Positions 16,468-25,943 of a stretch of DNA of 64,000 bases are shown here, one piece after another. A program made the position numbers and the translations under genes. The number at the start of each line of letters is the position of its first letter. Within the stretch, counting starts at the first letter, position 1. The stretch lies in contig NZ_CP060139.1 of assembly GCF_014524565.1 (NCBI RefSeq), forward strand, positions 2,053,501 to 2,117,500, read 5' to 3'. A model generated the notes under the pieces. It was not told the origin of the DNA. It ran no database searches and was given only the letters and a program-made list of their open reading frames with translations. The DNA is from Croceimicrobium hydrocarbonivorans. GTDB lineage: Bacteria > Bacteroidota > Bacteroidia > Flavobacteriales > Schleiferiaceae.

Positions 16468-19400
16468 ATGACTAAGACTACTACGCTCGCCCGTAGAGTG
16501 CTTGGCTCTTTGATGCTGCTCGGAAGTCTGCTTCAGGCTCAGGTAGTGCAAAAAGGTCAAGGCTCTTATACCACCAACTTTCCGGGTACAGATGCGGCCG
16601 GCCGAAATGGCTATCCCTCCGGAACGCCCTTTGTAACGGGCAATGCGGCTAATAAACCGGTGCCAACCAATGAGTGGTGGTCACATAAAGTGAAAAATGC
16701 GCATTCTTCCAATCTCTTTAATTATCCCTTTACCCTAAAAACCATCAATCAAGGTTTGGTGGCTACCTATATTCCATGGGGGCCTATCGACAATATTGAA
16801 CCGGTGCAAATTGGATTGACGGGCTTAAATGCCAGCGCTGCTAATGTGGCCGATCACGATGATTGGATGATAAGCCTCGACTGGCAAAGTGGAACCCATC
16901 ATTTACAAGCCCGTACCGGTATTGGCATGCCATTTTTATATTTCAATAAGGATGCAAACAGTACCGTAGAAATCAATATTAATCAGGGAGCGGTTACCGA
17001 TTCGGGCTCCTTCCTAATTGTAAAAGGCGTGCGCAATGGCGCTGATTTTGTGATCTATGGACCTTCCGGTTCCAGCTGGCAACAAAATGGATCTACCTAT
17101 ACCTCTAGCTTAAATGGCAATGATTATTGGTCTTTGCTCTTTATTCCTCCGGGAGGTAATCCCGACCAAAAAGCCAGCGATTTAAAGAAGTACGCTTTTG
17201 TATTCCCCAAGCACTGCCAGGCCGATTGGCAATACAATGAACAGACCTCCATCGTGCATACCGATTTTACAGTGCAAACCGAAGTAATGGAAGGCAATGA
17301 CAGTCTAATGCTCCAAGGTCTTTTACCGCATCATTGGGCGAATTTAGCCGGCTCCAGCCAGATAAATACCAATCATGTGTACAGCACGGTTCGTGGGGAT
17401 TTGAAGTTAATGGAGGGCAATCATTTTGCGGTAGAAAATACTTTTTACGGCATTTTACCCACCTTACCTAATGTGCATTGCCACAGCAATTCCTTCGACC
17501 CTGGGAAATTGCAGGAGAAGGTAGATCTACTTAAAAACGAAGGATTAGCCACTTGGACCGACTCCTATAATGAAGGTCAGGCGATGAATCGCTTAATCCA
17601 AACGGCGCGAATTGCAGAGCAGGTGGGTGATACCTCCGCCCTGAATAGCATTTTAAAAACCGTGAAAGAGCGCCTGGAAGATTGGCTTTCCTACCAATCT
17701 GGCGAGGTGGCATTCCTCTTTTATTACAATCAAACCTGGGATGCATTAATTGGCTATCCGGCCGGCCATGGTCAGGATGCAAATATTAATGATCACCATT
17801 TCCACTGGGGTTATTTTATTCATGCAGCTTCATTTGTGGAGCAATTTGAGCCTGGCTGGGCCGCTAATTGGGGACCAATGATTGACATGCTGGTGCGTGA
17901 TGCGGCCAGCAGTAATCGCAGTGATAATCTCTTTCCTTATTTGCGAAATTTCAGTCCTTATGCCGGGCATTGCTGGGCCAATGGATTTGCCAGCTTCCCA
18001 CAAGGGAATGATCAGGAATCGACCTCCGAGAGTATGCAGTTTAATTCCTCCCTTATTCATTGGGGAGCGGTTACCGGGAATGATTCTATTCGCGATTTGG
18101 GCATTTACCTCTATACCACCGAGCAATCGGCGGTTGAAGAATATTGGTTCGATATGTATCAACGGAATTTTGGTGCTAACCAGCAATATTCCTTGGTGTC
18201 GCGAGTTTGGGGCAATAGTTATGATAATGTCACTTTTTGGACGGCAGATATTGCCGCCTCCTATGGCATTGAGCTTTATCCTATTCACGGCGGTTCCCTC
18301 TACTTGGGTCATAATCTGAATTATCATAATACCCTATGGTCAGAAATTGAGCAGAATACCGGAATTCTAAGCAATGCTCCCAATGTGAACCTCTGGCATG
18401 ATGTAATGTGGCAGTATCTTGCTTTTAGCGATCCCGATAAGGCCTTGAATCTCTATGATTCTTATCCTAACCGCGCTTTGAAATTCGGGGTTTCGGATGC
18501 CCAAACGTATTATTGGTTGCATAGCCTTAAGGTATTAGGTGCCCCCGATGCGACAGTAACGGCAGATCATCCTCTGGCAGCGGCTTTTCAGGGTGATGGC
18601 AATCGTATTTACGTAGCCCAGAATTATGGCAGCTCCAGCTTAAACGTTCAATTCTCAGACGGCTATCAATTAACGGTTGCTCCGGGTGAATTGGTCACTT
18701 CCATGGATGTAAATCTAGAGGGTGAATTAAGCACCCTATTTGACCGAGCTTATACCTGGGGCACGGCTCAATTGAGCTTTAATCTGCAACAGGGCAGTCC
18801 CGATTATATGGTGCTCTATCAAAATGAAGATAGCATCACCAGCCTGCAACAGGCGCCCTATCAGTTTACGGTAGATAGCCTGGAAGCCGGTATCCATAGC
18901 TTTTATGTGCAGATGTACCAGGGTGGCAATTGTGCCATTTCTAATTTGCTAAAGATTGTAGTGGGAGAGCAAGTGCCATTTAGTGGCAGTCCGGCTTTAA
19001 TTCCCGGCAGTATTTGGCCGGGAGAATACGATCTTTTTGAAGGGGGTTTTGCCAATGAAATAAGCTATCTCGACTTAAGTCCGGATAATCAAGGTGATTT
19101 CCGACTCAGTGAGTGGGTAGATGCTACGAATCACCCTAGCGAAGGTCCGGTAGTAGGTTGGCTAAATGCCGGTGAATGGCTGGAATTTACGGTAGATGTA
19201 CAAATGGCCGGTCTTTATGATGTAGATATTCGCTATGCCTCAGATAATTCTGCTGGCGGTGGCCCGATGCGTTTGGAGTCGGATGGGCAAATTGTGGCAT
19301 CTGGTATAAGTTTTAATCAAACCGGTGGTTGGGATACCTGGGCGACCAAGAGCATAAGCAATGTGCCTTTGAAATCAGGAGAGCAGATTCTGCGGATATA

Positions 19401-20583
19401 TATCGAGAATGGAGAGTTTAATCTGGGAGAACTCGATTTTCAGTTTAAGGGTCCATTGGCCTATGATCAACCGGTGGCCGATGCAGGTCCGGTGCAAATG
19501 ATAGTATGGCCTCAAAATCAAGCGAGCTTAGATGGTAGTGCGAGCTTTAGTCCGGCCTCCAATTCCTTAACCTATCAATGGACGCAGCTTTATGGTCCAT
19601 CGGCGGCCAGCCCTGGCAATGCAACAATGGCCATAAGTTCCCTTCAAAACCTACAAAAGGGGGTTTATAAATACCGACTGGAAGTAGATAATGGCTCGCA
19701 TTCGGATCAGGATGAGGTCTATGTAATTGTGGGGGATCATAGCAATGTTCCGCCTACCGCTGCCTTTTTAAGTCCGGCGCAGGGTTCACGCTTTGTAGAG
19801 GGTGAAACAGTAATGCTACAAGCAACGGCCAATGATTTAAACGATAGTATTCAAAAGCTGGACTTTTACCTCAATGGGCAATTGTTCCAAAGCTTTAACA
19901 GCCGGCCTTATAATTTGAATTGGACCGCTCAATTAGGCCCGGCGCAATGGCGTTTATTGGCCTATGATTATTTGGGTGATTCAGCCTGGTCGGCGCCCTT
20001 AAGTTTACAGATTGATACTGCGCCTTCCTGCGAGGGAATTAGCCAAAACGGGGATTTTTCCTGGAAGTTTTCTTCGGATGATAGTAATCCCACCCTCACC
20101 TTTATTCCTTCTCAAGCGGGAGTGGGAGTGCCTACCTGTATTCTGTATTATGGCACTAATCCAGGGGCTTTGCCGGGTTATCCGGTTACACCCAATCAGC
20201 CCTACCCGCTTAATGCGAATAAGGGCGATCTGATTTACTTCTACTATACCTACTCTTATCCGGGAGCCGGGGAACGAAACAATTCGGCCAATAAAGACAG
20301 CTATGTGGTAGGTACTTGTAGTGATATTGGATTGGCCGAGAATTGGGAGGAGCAAATTGCAGTTTATCCCAATCCCAGCACTGACCAATTTTACATTGAC
20401 CTTATAGAAGCCGGAGCGCATATTAGCGTTTATGACCTTCGCGGAAAGCTAATCCTGGAAAAGGAGGTACAGGGCCGAAAAGGTGAAATTAATTTAGAAG
20501 GCCGAGCGGAAGGCTTGTACTTCTTAAAGCTTAACAAGGATGGAAAATCAGCGACTTTCAAAATTGTTTTACGCAAATACTAA
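16468..20583 (+). CDS. GH81 endo-beta-1,3-glucanase with CBM6, PKD/Ig-like, CBM56 and T9SS sorting domain
   Basis: 1371 residues. Signal peptide 1-25 (LLQAQ). GH81 spans about 30-770: N-terminal PVPTNEWWSHKV, then the catalytic region with D442 in DHHFHWGYF and E517/E521 in GNDQESTSE, the expected ExxxE pair. C-terminal modules in order: CBM6-like (about 840-995), PKD-like (995-1092, SLDGSASFSPASNSLTYQW), Ig-like (1093-1185, YNLNWTAQLG), CBM56-like (about 1188-1285, GDFSWKFSSDDSNPTLTF and YFYYTYSYPGAGERN) and a T9SS sorting domain (about 1290-1371). The enzyme is thus secreted and probably surface-attached, cutting insoluble or long beta-1,3-glucan. It overlaps the GH17 gene by 44 nt. Confidence 0.94.
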   Translation: MTKTTTLARRVLGSLMLLGSLLQAQVVQKGQGSYTTNFPGTDAAGRNGYPSGTPFVTGNAANKPVPTNEWWSHKVKNAHSSNLFNYPFTLKTINQGLVATYIPWGPIDNIEPVQIGLTGLNASAANVADHDDWMISLDWQSGTHHLQARTGIGMPFLYFNKDANSTVEININQGAVTDSGSFLIVKGVRNGADFVIYGPSGSSWQQNGSTYTSSLNGNDYWSLLFIPPGGNPDQKASDLKKYAFVFPKHCQADWQYNEQTSIVHTDFTVQTEVMEGNDSLMLQGLLPHHWANLAGSSQINTNHVYSTVRGDLKLMEGNHFAVENTFYGILPTLPNVHCHSNSFDPGKLQEKVDLLKNEGLATWTDSYNEGQAMNRLIQTARIAEQVGDTSALNSILKTVKERLEDWLSYQSGEVAFLFYYNQTWDALIGYPAGHGQDANINDHHFHWGYFIHAASFVEQFEPGWAANWGPMIDMLVRDAASSNRSDNLFPYLRNFSPYAGHCWANGFASFPQGNDQESTSESMQFNSSLIHWGAVTGNDSIRDLGIYLYTTEQSAVEEYWFDMYQRNFGANQQYSLVSRVWGNSYDNVTFWTADIAASYGIELYPIHGGSLYLGHNLNYHNTLWSEIEQNTGILSNAPNVNLWHDVMWQYLAFSDPDKALNLYDSYPNRALKFGVSDAQTYYWLHSLKVLGAPDATVTADHPLAAAFQGDGNRIYVAQNYGSSSLNVQFSDGYQLTVAPGELVTSMDVNLEGELSTLFDRAYTWGTAQLSFNLQQGSPDYMVLYQNEDSITSLQQAPYQFTVDSLEAGIHSFYVQMYQGGNCAISNLLKIVVGEQVPFSGSPALIPGSIWPGEYDLFEGGFANEISYLDLSPDNQGDFRLSEWVDATNHPSEGPVVGWLNAGEWLEFTVDVQMAGLYDVDIRYASDNSAGGGPMRLESDGQIVASGISFNQTGGWDTWATKSISNVPLKSGEQILRIYIENGEFNLGELDFQFKGPLAYDQPVADAGPVQMIVWPQNQASLDGSASFSPASNSLTYQWTQLYGPSAASPGNATMAISSLQNLQKGVYKYRLEVDNGSHSDQDEVYVIVGDHSNVPPTAAFLSPAQGSRFVEGETVMLQATANDLNDSIQKLDFYLNGQLFQSFNSRPYNLNWTAQLGPAQWRLLAYDYLGDSAWSAPLSLQIDTAPSCEGISQNGDFSWKFSSDDSNPTLTFIPSQAGVGVPTCILYYGTNPGALPGYPVTPNQPYPLNANKGDLIYFYYTYSYPGAGERNNSANKDSYVVGTCSDIGLAENWEEQIAVYPNPSTDQFYIDLIEAGAHISVYDLRGKLILEKEVQGRKGEINLEGRAEGLYFLKLNKDGKSATFKIVLRKY

Positions 20584-21820
20584 GGCTTTTAAGGCGGGCT
20601 TATTAGGCTTTGCCCTACTCGCTATTTCGGCCTGCGATCAGCCTAAAACCACTAATGCGGCCTCTATACTCGGTAACCCCGATTATCAGGCCATCGCCTA
20701 TGGTGGCTATCGAAATGTAGATCGATCTCAGGCGCCAAGCAAGGCAGAATTAAAGGAGGATCTAAAGATTCTTCATGCCATGGGGATTCGCGTTTTACGC
20801 ACCTATCATGCTCGCCTGTATGAGCATGCCCCGCGCTTATTGGCGGCGATAAGCGAAATGAAGAGCGAAGACCCCAATTTTGAAATGTATGTAATGCTGG
20901 GTGCCTGGATACAATGCGCGGGTGCCTGGACAGATAATCCTCAACATTTAAAGGGCGATGTAAAGGAGAACAAGGCCGAAATTGATCAGGCCATTCGTTT
21001 GGCGCAGCAGTATCCGGATATCGTTAAGGTAATTGCGGTAGGAAATGAGTCGATGGTGCATTGGGCCGCAAGCTATCACGTGCATCCGCGCATTGTTTTA
21101 AAATGGGTGCAGCAATTACAAGGGCTTAAAGCCGATGGGATTTTAGCTGATGATCTCTGGATAACCAGTTCCGATAATTTCGCCTCCTGGGGTGGGGAAG
21201 GGCCCGAATATCATGTGCCGGCCTTGGATTCCTTAATCGCAGCAGTAGACTATCTCAGTGTACATTCCTATCCTTTTCACGATAGCCATTACAATCCGCA
21301 ATGGTGGCAATTGGAAGCCAGTGCGGATAGCCTAAAGAAGGATTCCTTGATAAATACCGCCATTCAAAAAGCTTTGGATCGGGTGCAAAGTCAATTGACG
21401 GCGGTGGCCTCCTATGTGGAATCGCTGGGCTTGGAAAAGGAAATCCACATTGGTGAAAGTGGCTGGGCCAGTGGAGATAATCACCTTTATGGCGATAAGG
21501 GCTCGCATGCAGCTGATGAGTATAAACAAATGCTCTATTATCAAGGACTGCGCAAAATGGCCGATTCTTTAGGGATGTCTTGCTTTTATTTTGAAGCCTT
21601 TGATGAGCCTTGGAAAGATGGGCAAAACCCAGCTGGTTCCGAAAATCACTTTGGTTTATTCACGGTAGACGGACAAGCGAAAATGCCCATTTGGGATTTG
21701 GTGGATCAAGGTCTCTTTGCAGGATTAAGTCGGGCTGGAAATCCCATTCGGAAAAGCCATCATGGTAATGGGGAAAGTCTAAAGGACTCCGCTTTAATAC
21801 CTCCATATAAGTCTTTGTAA
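20540..21820 (+). CDS. GH17 beta-1,3-glucanase-like lipoprotein
   Basis: 426 residues from ATG 20540, 44 nt inside the GH81 gene; a TTG eight codons on could also serve. Lipoprotein signal with lipobox LLAISAC (Cys 32). The GH17 barrel shows acid/base E170 in VGNES and nucleophile E306 in HIGESGW, with conserved SVHSYPF and FYFEAFDEPWK. GH17 enzymes in marine laminarin loci act on short beta-1,3-glucans at the cell surface or in the periplasm. Last gene of the plus-strand operon, closed by the terminator at 21831-21850. Confidence 0.9.
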   Translation: MENQRLSKLFYANTKAFKAGLLGFALLAISACDQPKTTNAASILGNPDYQAIAYGGYRNVDRSQAPSKAELKEDLKILHAMGIRVLRTYHARLYEHAPRLLAAISEMKSEDPNFEMYVMLGAWIQCAGAWTDNPQHLKGDVKENKAEIDQAIRLAQQYPDIVKVIAVGNESMVHWAASYHVHPRIVLKWVQQLQGLKADGILADDLWITSSDNFASWGGEGPEYHVPALDSLIAAVDYLSVHSYPFHDSHYNPQWWQLEASADSLKKDSLINTAIQKALDRVQSQLTAVASYVESLGLEKEIHIGESGWASGDNHLYGDKGSHAADEYKQMLYYQGLRKMADSLGMSCFYFEAFDEPWKDGQNPAGSENHFGLFTVDGQAKMPIWDLVDQGLFAGLSRAGNPIRKSHHGNGESLKDSALIPPYKSL

Positions 21821-21830
21821 AGCATAAAAA

Positions 21831-21850
21831 AAGCGCCCCTTAAGGCGCTT
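21831..21850. terminator. Bidirectional terminator between the two laminarin operons
   Basis: Stem AAGCGCC (21831-21837) / GGCGCTT (21844-21850) with a 6-nt loop. A-rich on the left and T-rich on the right, so it can stop transcripts from both the GH17 gene and the convergent GH16 gene. Confidence 0.78.
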
Positions 21851-21876
21851 TCTTTGATTGTTTTTCGGATTCCGAT

Positions 21877-23004
21877 TTATTGGAAAACCCGAACATAGTC
21901 TACTGCCATCTGTTGCGGGAAAACGGTGCTGGCATTAGGACTGCCAGGCCAGTCGCCTCCCACGGCAACGTTAAAGATGAAGAAGAATTTTTCCTGAAAC
22001 TCGCTCAGAGCCACAGGGGTTATATCGATTTGATGGAATTGGGTATCATCAAAATACCAGGTAATGGCATTGGCATCCCAAACCAGAGAATACACATGGA
22101 ACTCCTGCGATAGCTTACCGGAAGTAGAACGGATGGAGCCACCGAAATCAGCTTTGGTGCCATTATTATCCCAGTGCACGGTACCAAAGCAATATTCATC
22201 CCCACGATTGGGGCCGTTTCCACCTACCATTTCCATGATGTCGATCTCGCCACAAGCGGGCCAGCCCACACTGTTAAAATTGTCGCCCAGCATCCATAAG
22301 GCAGGCCATAAACCTTGCCCTTCGGGTAAGGCCGCACGAATGTCGATACGACCGTATTTAAAGCTTTGCATCCCACGGGTTACAATGCGAGAGGAGGTAT
22401 AATTGCGACCACCAAAAGTTTCGTTTTTAGCGGTGATTACCAAGTAACCGTCTTTCACCTCAGTGTTTTCAGCACGATAGTACTGTAGTTCATTATTTCC
22501 CCAGCCATTGCCACCGGTACCAATTTCATGAGTCCAATCGCTGGAAAGGCTGCTGCCTTCAAACTCATCATTCCATACCAGAGTATATCCGGGATAAGTT
22601 AGGGGCGTAGTATAGCCAGTAGTAGGGATACCACCGCCGCCACCGCCACCACCGGAGCTTACTTCAACGCTTACTGAATCTATTACTTCGGTATAGTACT
22701 CGAAACTGGCATAGGCCCGACCGCGAATGGTGTAGGTACCGCTTTCGCTGAAGGTGTAGGAAGCTTGGCCATCCTGGCTATCCAGAATTACGGTCTTGCT
22801 GCCTTCTTCGATAAAGACCCGATAATAATTGGTGAAATTGGCGGTCATGCTTATTTCAACCAAACCTTCGGTGCTATTAGAAACATTGAGGTCCATGCGC
22901 AAATTGGTCGGTCGAATAATCTCTACTGTAGAGGAGCTATCATCCCCGCAGCCCCATAAACCGAGGCTTAATAGTCCTATTAGTAAAAAGCGAATCTGCT
23001 TCAT
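21877..23004 (-). CDS. GH16 beta-1,3-glucanase lipoprotein with N-terminal Ig/PKD-like domain
   Basis: Start taken at ATG 23004 (MKQIRFLLIGLL), giving a lipoprotein signal with lipobox LGLWGC; an ATG at 23055 would add 17 residues before it. 375 residues. An Ig/PKD-like domain occupies about 30-125, followed by a glycine-rich linker. GH16 begins at about 140 (YTLVWNDEFEGSSLSSDW); the active site GEIDIME gives E253, D255 and E258. Last gene of the SusCD operon, so it is probably the surface enzyme that feeds this transporter. It differs from the other GH16 (10316-11530) in its accessory domain. Confidence 0.93.
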   Translation of the reverse strand: MKQIRFLLIGLLSLGLWGCGDDSSSTVEIIRPTNLRMDLNVSNSTEGLVEISMTANFTNYYRVFIEEGSKTVILDSQDGQASYTFSESGTYTIRGRAYASFEYYTEVIDSVSVEVSSGGGGGGGGIPTTGYTTPLTYPGYTLVWNDEFEGSSLSSDWTHEIGTGGNGWGNNELQYYRAENTEVKDGYLVITAKNETFGGRNYTSSRIVTRGMQSFKYGRIDIRAALPEGQGLWPALWMLGDNFNSVGWPACGEIDIMEMVGGNGPNRGDEYCFGTVHWDNNGTKADFGGSIRSTSGKLSQEFHVYSLVWDANAITWYFDDTQFHQIDITPVALSEFQEKFFFIFNVAVGGDWPGSPNASTVFPQQMAVDYVRVFQ

Positions 23005-23066
23005 TTCGGTGTTTTTTTGGATAGGAAAAAAAGGGGTGGCAAAATACCACCCCAATTTATCGGAAC

Positions 23067-24419
23067 TTACTCTTGTTTAATGTCGTCGACATAAAATACG
23101 TCGGCAGTGGTAATGCCCCATCCGGGGAAGATTACCAGGCGACCAAAGTCTGAGGCCACCCCTGTAAAGTCGAAGCTCAACTCTTCCCAGCTATTGGTTT
23201 GAGTAATGTGAGCGTCTACCTCTACGAAATTGTTAGAGTTGGTTTTGTCTTCTAATTTCAAACGGAAGGTACCGGTGTCAGAAGCCCAAACGTTAAGCTT
23301 AATCATGTTTTGAGCACTGAAGTCCAAATTGTTTTTCAGGTTCACATATTGGCCCGCCCAGGTTTCGTTACCGTGGGTTACTTCCATCACCTTGCTGCTG
23401 GTATTGATACCGCTCATATCGGGATTAGCGATATACTGGTAGCCACCATTTCCGAAGGTAGTCCAGGTAGGTTCTACGCTTTCGAAATCTAATGGTAGAT
23501 CGGGGTCTTCCGCGGGGTTTGGATTACTGTTGTAGCCTTCAGGAACCAAACGAATATACCAGGTTAGCGCAGGGTTGCTGGCTTTGGTATCTACAAAGCT
23601 TAACCACAATTCATTCTCTTCCAGGCTAATTACGGTATAGGTACGAGTACCCGCCCAGTAGCCGATCATGGCATCACCACTAACAGTAAGAGTTGTGTCG
23701 CTTCCGCTGTCGTTCAATGTCCAGGTTTCGCCCATTTGATCAGGGAAAGCAGCGATGTAATCTGCTACCGGAGAGGCAGTAGTATCATCAAAAGGTGCGA
23801 TACCGGCATGCTCGGCATTAACATATACACCACCACCGGTAACCTGATCGAAACCAAAGCCATTAAGGTGGAAGGTATAACGGTCATTGTACATATCAGC
23901 ACCTGCTTTTTCATTGGCTTGGGCAGCGTACCATTCTGGATAACGACCAGCCGCTCCAATAGGATCAGGGCCTACACCAAAGTGAGCTGGACTAGCTGAA
24001 TCTACCGCCCAGGTTTTGCTGGATCCTCCGGTAAGAAGGGCAAAAAGTGGATTGTTGATCAAGCTAGGGTCATCCTGAGCAATTACGATGGTTTGAGTAC
24101 TGGAGGCACTACCACCGGAATTTTGCACGGTAAGAGTAACATCATAGCTACCGGCAAAAGGATAGGTGGCCGATACATTGCTTCCGGAACCGGTAGAGCC
24201 ATTACCGAAATCCCAACTGGCGGCCAGTGAAGAATTGGCGGCAGTAAATTCAATGATGTTGTCGCTGCTGGCTGAGGCCTGATAGGTAAAGGCAGCATCA
24301 GCCTGGCTAGGTGGTTGACCTAAAGTAGGCTTATCATCTTCCTTACAAGCGGAAGCCACCACAAGCAAGCCCATGCTTATCCAAAGGCTTGTTTTTGAGA
24401 AAATGGATTTAACGTTCAT
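23067..24419 (-). CDS. Surface glycan-binding lipoprotein with PKD domain (SusE/F-position)
   Basis: 450 residues. Lipobox VVASAC (Cys about 25). A PKD domain spans about 40-115 (SWDFGNGSTGSGSNVSATYPFAGSYDVTLTV). A middle region (about 120-300) contains SSKTWAVDS, common in SusCD-linked glycan-binding proteins. The C-terminal beta-sandwich (about 310-450; LPLDFESVEPTW ... LVIFPGWG ... VFYVDDI) resembles the three repeats of the protein at 5519-7702. Lying between SusD and GH16 genes, it is very likely an outer-leaflet laminarin binder; binding is not shown by sequence. Confidence 0.82.
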   Translation of the reverse strand: MNVKSIFSKTSLWISMGLLVVASACKEDDKPTLGQPPSQADAAFTYQASASSDNIIEFTAANSSLAASWDFGNGSTGSGSNVSATYPFAGSYDVTLTVQNSGGSASSTQTIVIAQDDPSLINNPLFALLTGGSSKTWAVDSASPAHFGVGPDPIGAAGRYPEWYAAQANEKAGADMYNDRYTFHLNGFGFDQVTGGGVYVNAEHAGIAPFDDTTASPVADYIAAFPDQMGETWTLNDSGSDTTLTVSGDAMIGYWAGTRTYTVISLEENELWLSFVDTKASNPALTWYIRLVPEGYNSNPNPAEDPDLPLDFESVEPTWTTFGNGGYQYIANPDMSGINTSSKVMEVTHGNETWAGQYVNLKNNLDFSAQNMIKLNVWASDTGTFRLKLEDKTNSNNFVEVDAHITQTNSWEELSFDFTGVASDFGRLVIFPGWGITTADVFYVDDIKQE

Positions 24420-24461
24420 TATTTGAGGTTTAGTAGTTATTAGACAGTTTTAAATATTCTA

Positions 24462-25931
24462 TTAATAGCCGGAGTTTTGATTCCAATTTCCACCGCTGAG
24501 GTCAATCTCTACTTGGGGAATTGGGAATACTTCATGCTTACCGCTTACAAAGCCGTCAATCTCATTGGCCGCTTGGCCGGTTCTAACCAGATCAAAGAAA
24601 CGATGTCCTTCACCTGCAAGTTCATAATTGCGCTCTTGCCAAATTTCCTGAGTAAGGGTGTTTCCACCAGAACTTAAAGGGCCCATGCCTACTCGATTGC
24701 GTACTTGATTAACATAAATAAGGGCCTGAGGATCGTTGCCATTGCGATTATGGGCCTCAGCCGCCATTAATAGCACATCGGCATAGCGAATAACTTTATA
24801 GTTCAAGGGGCTGGTAAGGTCATCATCTGGTAAGCCTAGTTCCGATTTACGCTTGATGTACTTGTTATTGTAGTAACCAGTATGGCCACCGCCACCAGTT
24901 GCATAACTTATAGAACCGGGATCGGGCTGCAGGTTAATGAAAGAATCCAGGTTTAGCACCGATGCATCTCTACGTGGATCATTAGGGTCGAAACTGTTGT
25001 AGAGCTTGGCAGTAGGTAAATTATAAGAGTTGCCATCGGCATAATAAGGACCTTCGTACTGACGAATACCATTGAAACCGGCCGCAGCATTACCTTCCAA
25101 ACAGATGAGGCAATCGTAGCTACCCCCTTCCAAATTGGAATATTCTACATCAAATACGGTTTCGGAATTGTCTTCATTGGCGGCAAACCAAAGGTCTTCG
25201 AAATTGCCCATCAAACTATATGGACCTTCGTTAACCACGCGATCTAGAACCGTAGCGGCCTGTCCAAATTTGTTTTGATAGAGGTAAACCTTTCCTAAGA
25301 GAGAAAGGGCAGCACCCTTATCTACCCGACCTTTTACGGGTTGGTTCCAGGGTAAATTGTTAACTGCGTATTGCAAATCGCTTTCAATCTGAGTATAGAT
25401 TTCACTGGCGCTGTTGCGATCGAGAGTGGTTACCTCTTCTGCACCGATGCGCTTATCGATAATCAGGGGCATGGCGCCGAAATAGCGCACCAATTCGAAA
25501 TAATAGTAGGCACGTAAAAAGCGGGTTTCCCCGATGATTACTTCTTTGCCTTCGAAATTGGTTTTGTCTTTATACTCCATGATGTAGTTGCAACGAGCAA
25601 CACCGGCATAATTAAAGCGCATGATGTCGCGCAGTTCATTATTAACCGCATCATGGTTCATTTGATCGATTTCATGCAATCCTTCGGTGTCGGTAACCGA
25701 CTCACCTCCGGCAATGGAATTATCAGAAGCGATTTCGCCTATCCATTGGGTGAGGTAAGAAGCTTGCAAGAGATCGTAGGCACCAATCAGGGCCAATTCA
25801 TAATCTTGTTCGGAGTTAAAATAATTTTCCGCATCCTGAGCATAGGCAGGTTGCACATCCAGATACTTTTCGCAAGAAGAAAAAGAAATCAGGATTAAGA
25901 AAAGGGCTAAAAATAGTCTTGTTGATTTCAT
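24462..25931 (-). CDS. susD: SusD/RagB family glycan-binding outer-membrane lipoprotein
   Basis: 489 residues. Lipobox SFSSC (Cys 20) followed by EKYLDVQP, typical of SusD. The helical TPR-like scaffold is visible (YFNSEQDYELALIGAYDLL, ETRFLRAYYYFELVRYFGAMPLI, KGAALSLLGKVYLYQNKF), as is the C-terminal family ending (IWQERNYELAGEGHRFFDLVR; HEVFPIPQVEIDL). It forms the lid of the SusC channel. It starts 12 nt after susC. Laminarin specificity is inferred from the neighbours. Confidence 0.95.
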   Translation of the reverse strand: MKSTRLFLALFLILISFSSCEKYLDVQPAYAQDAENYFNSEQDYELALIGAYDLLQASYLTQWIGEIASDNSIAGGESVTDTEGLHEIDQMNHDAVNNELRDIMRFNYAGVARCNYIMEYKDKTNFEGKEVIIGETRFLRAYYYFELVRYFGAMPLIIDKRIGAEEVTTLDRNSASEIYTQIESDLQYAVNNLPWNQPVKGRVDKGAALSLLGKVYLYQNKFGQAATVLDRVVNEGPYSLMGNFEDLWFAANEDNSETVFDVEYSNLEGGSYDCLICLEGNAAAGFNGIRQYEGPYYADGNSYNLPTAKLYNSFDPNDPRRDASVLNLDSFINLQPDPGSISYATGGGGHTGYYNNKYIKRKSELGLPDDDLTSPLNYKVIRYADVLLMAAEAHNRNGNDPQALIYVNQVRNRVGMGPLSSGGNTLTQEIWQERNYELAGEGHRFFDLVRTGQAANEIDGFVSGKHEVFPIPQVEIDLSGGNWNQNSGY

Positions 25932-25943
25932 GATGATCTCCTA

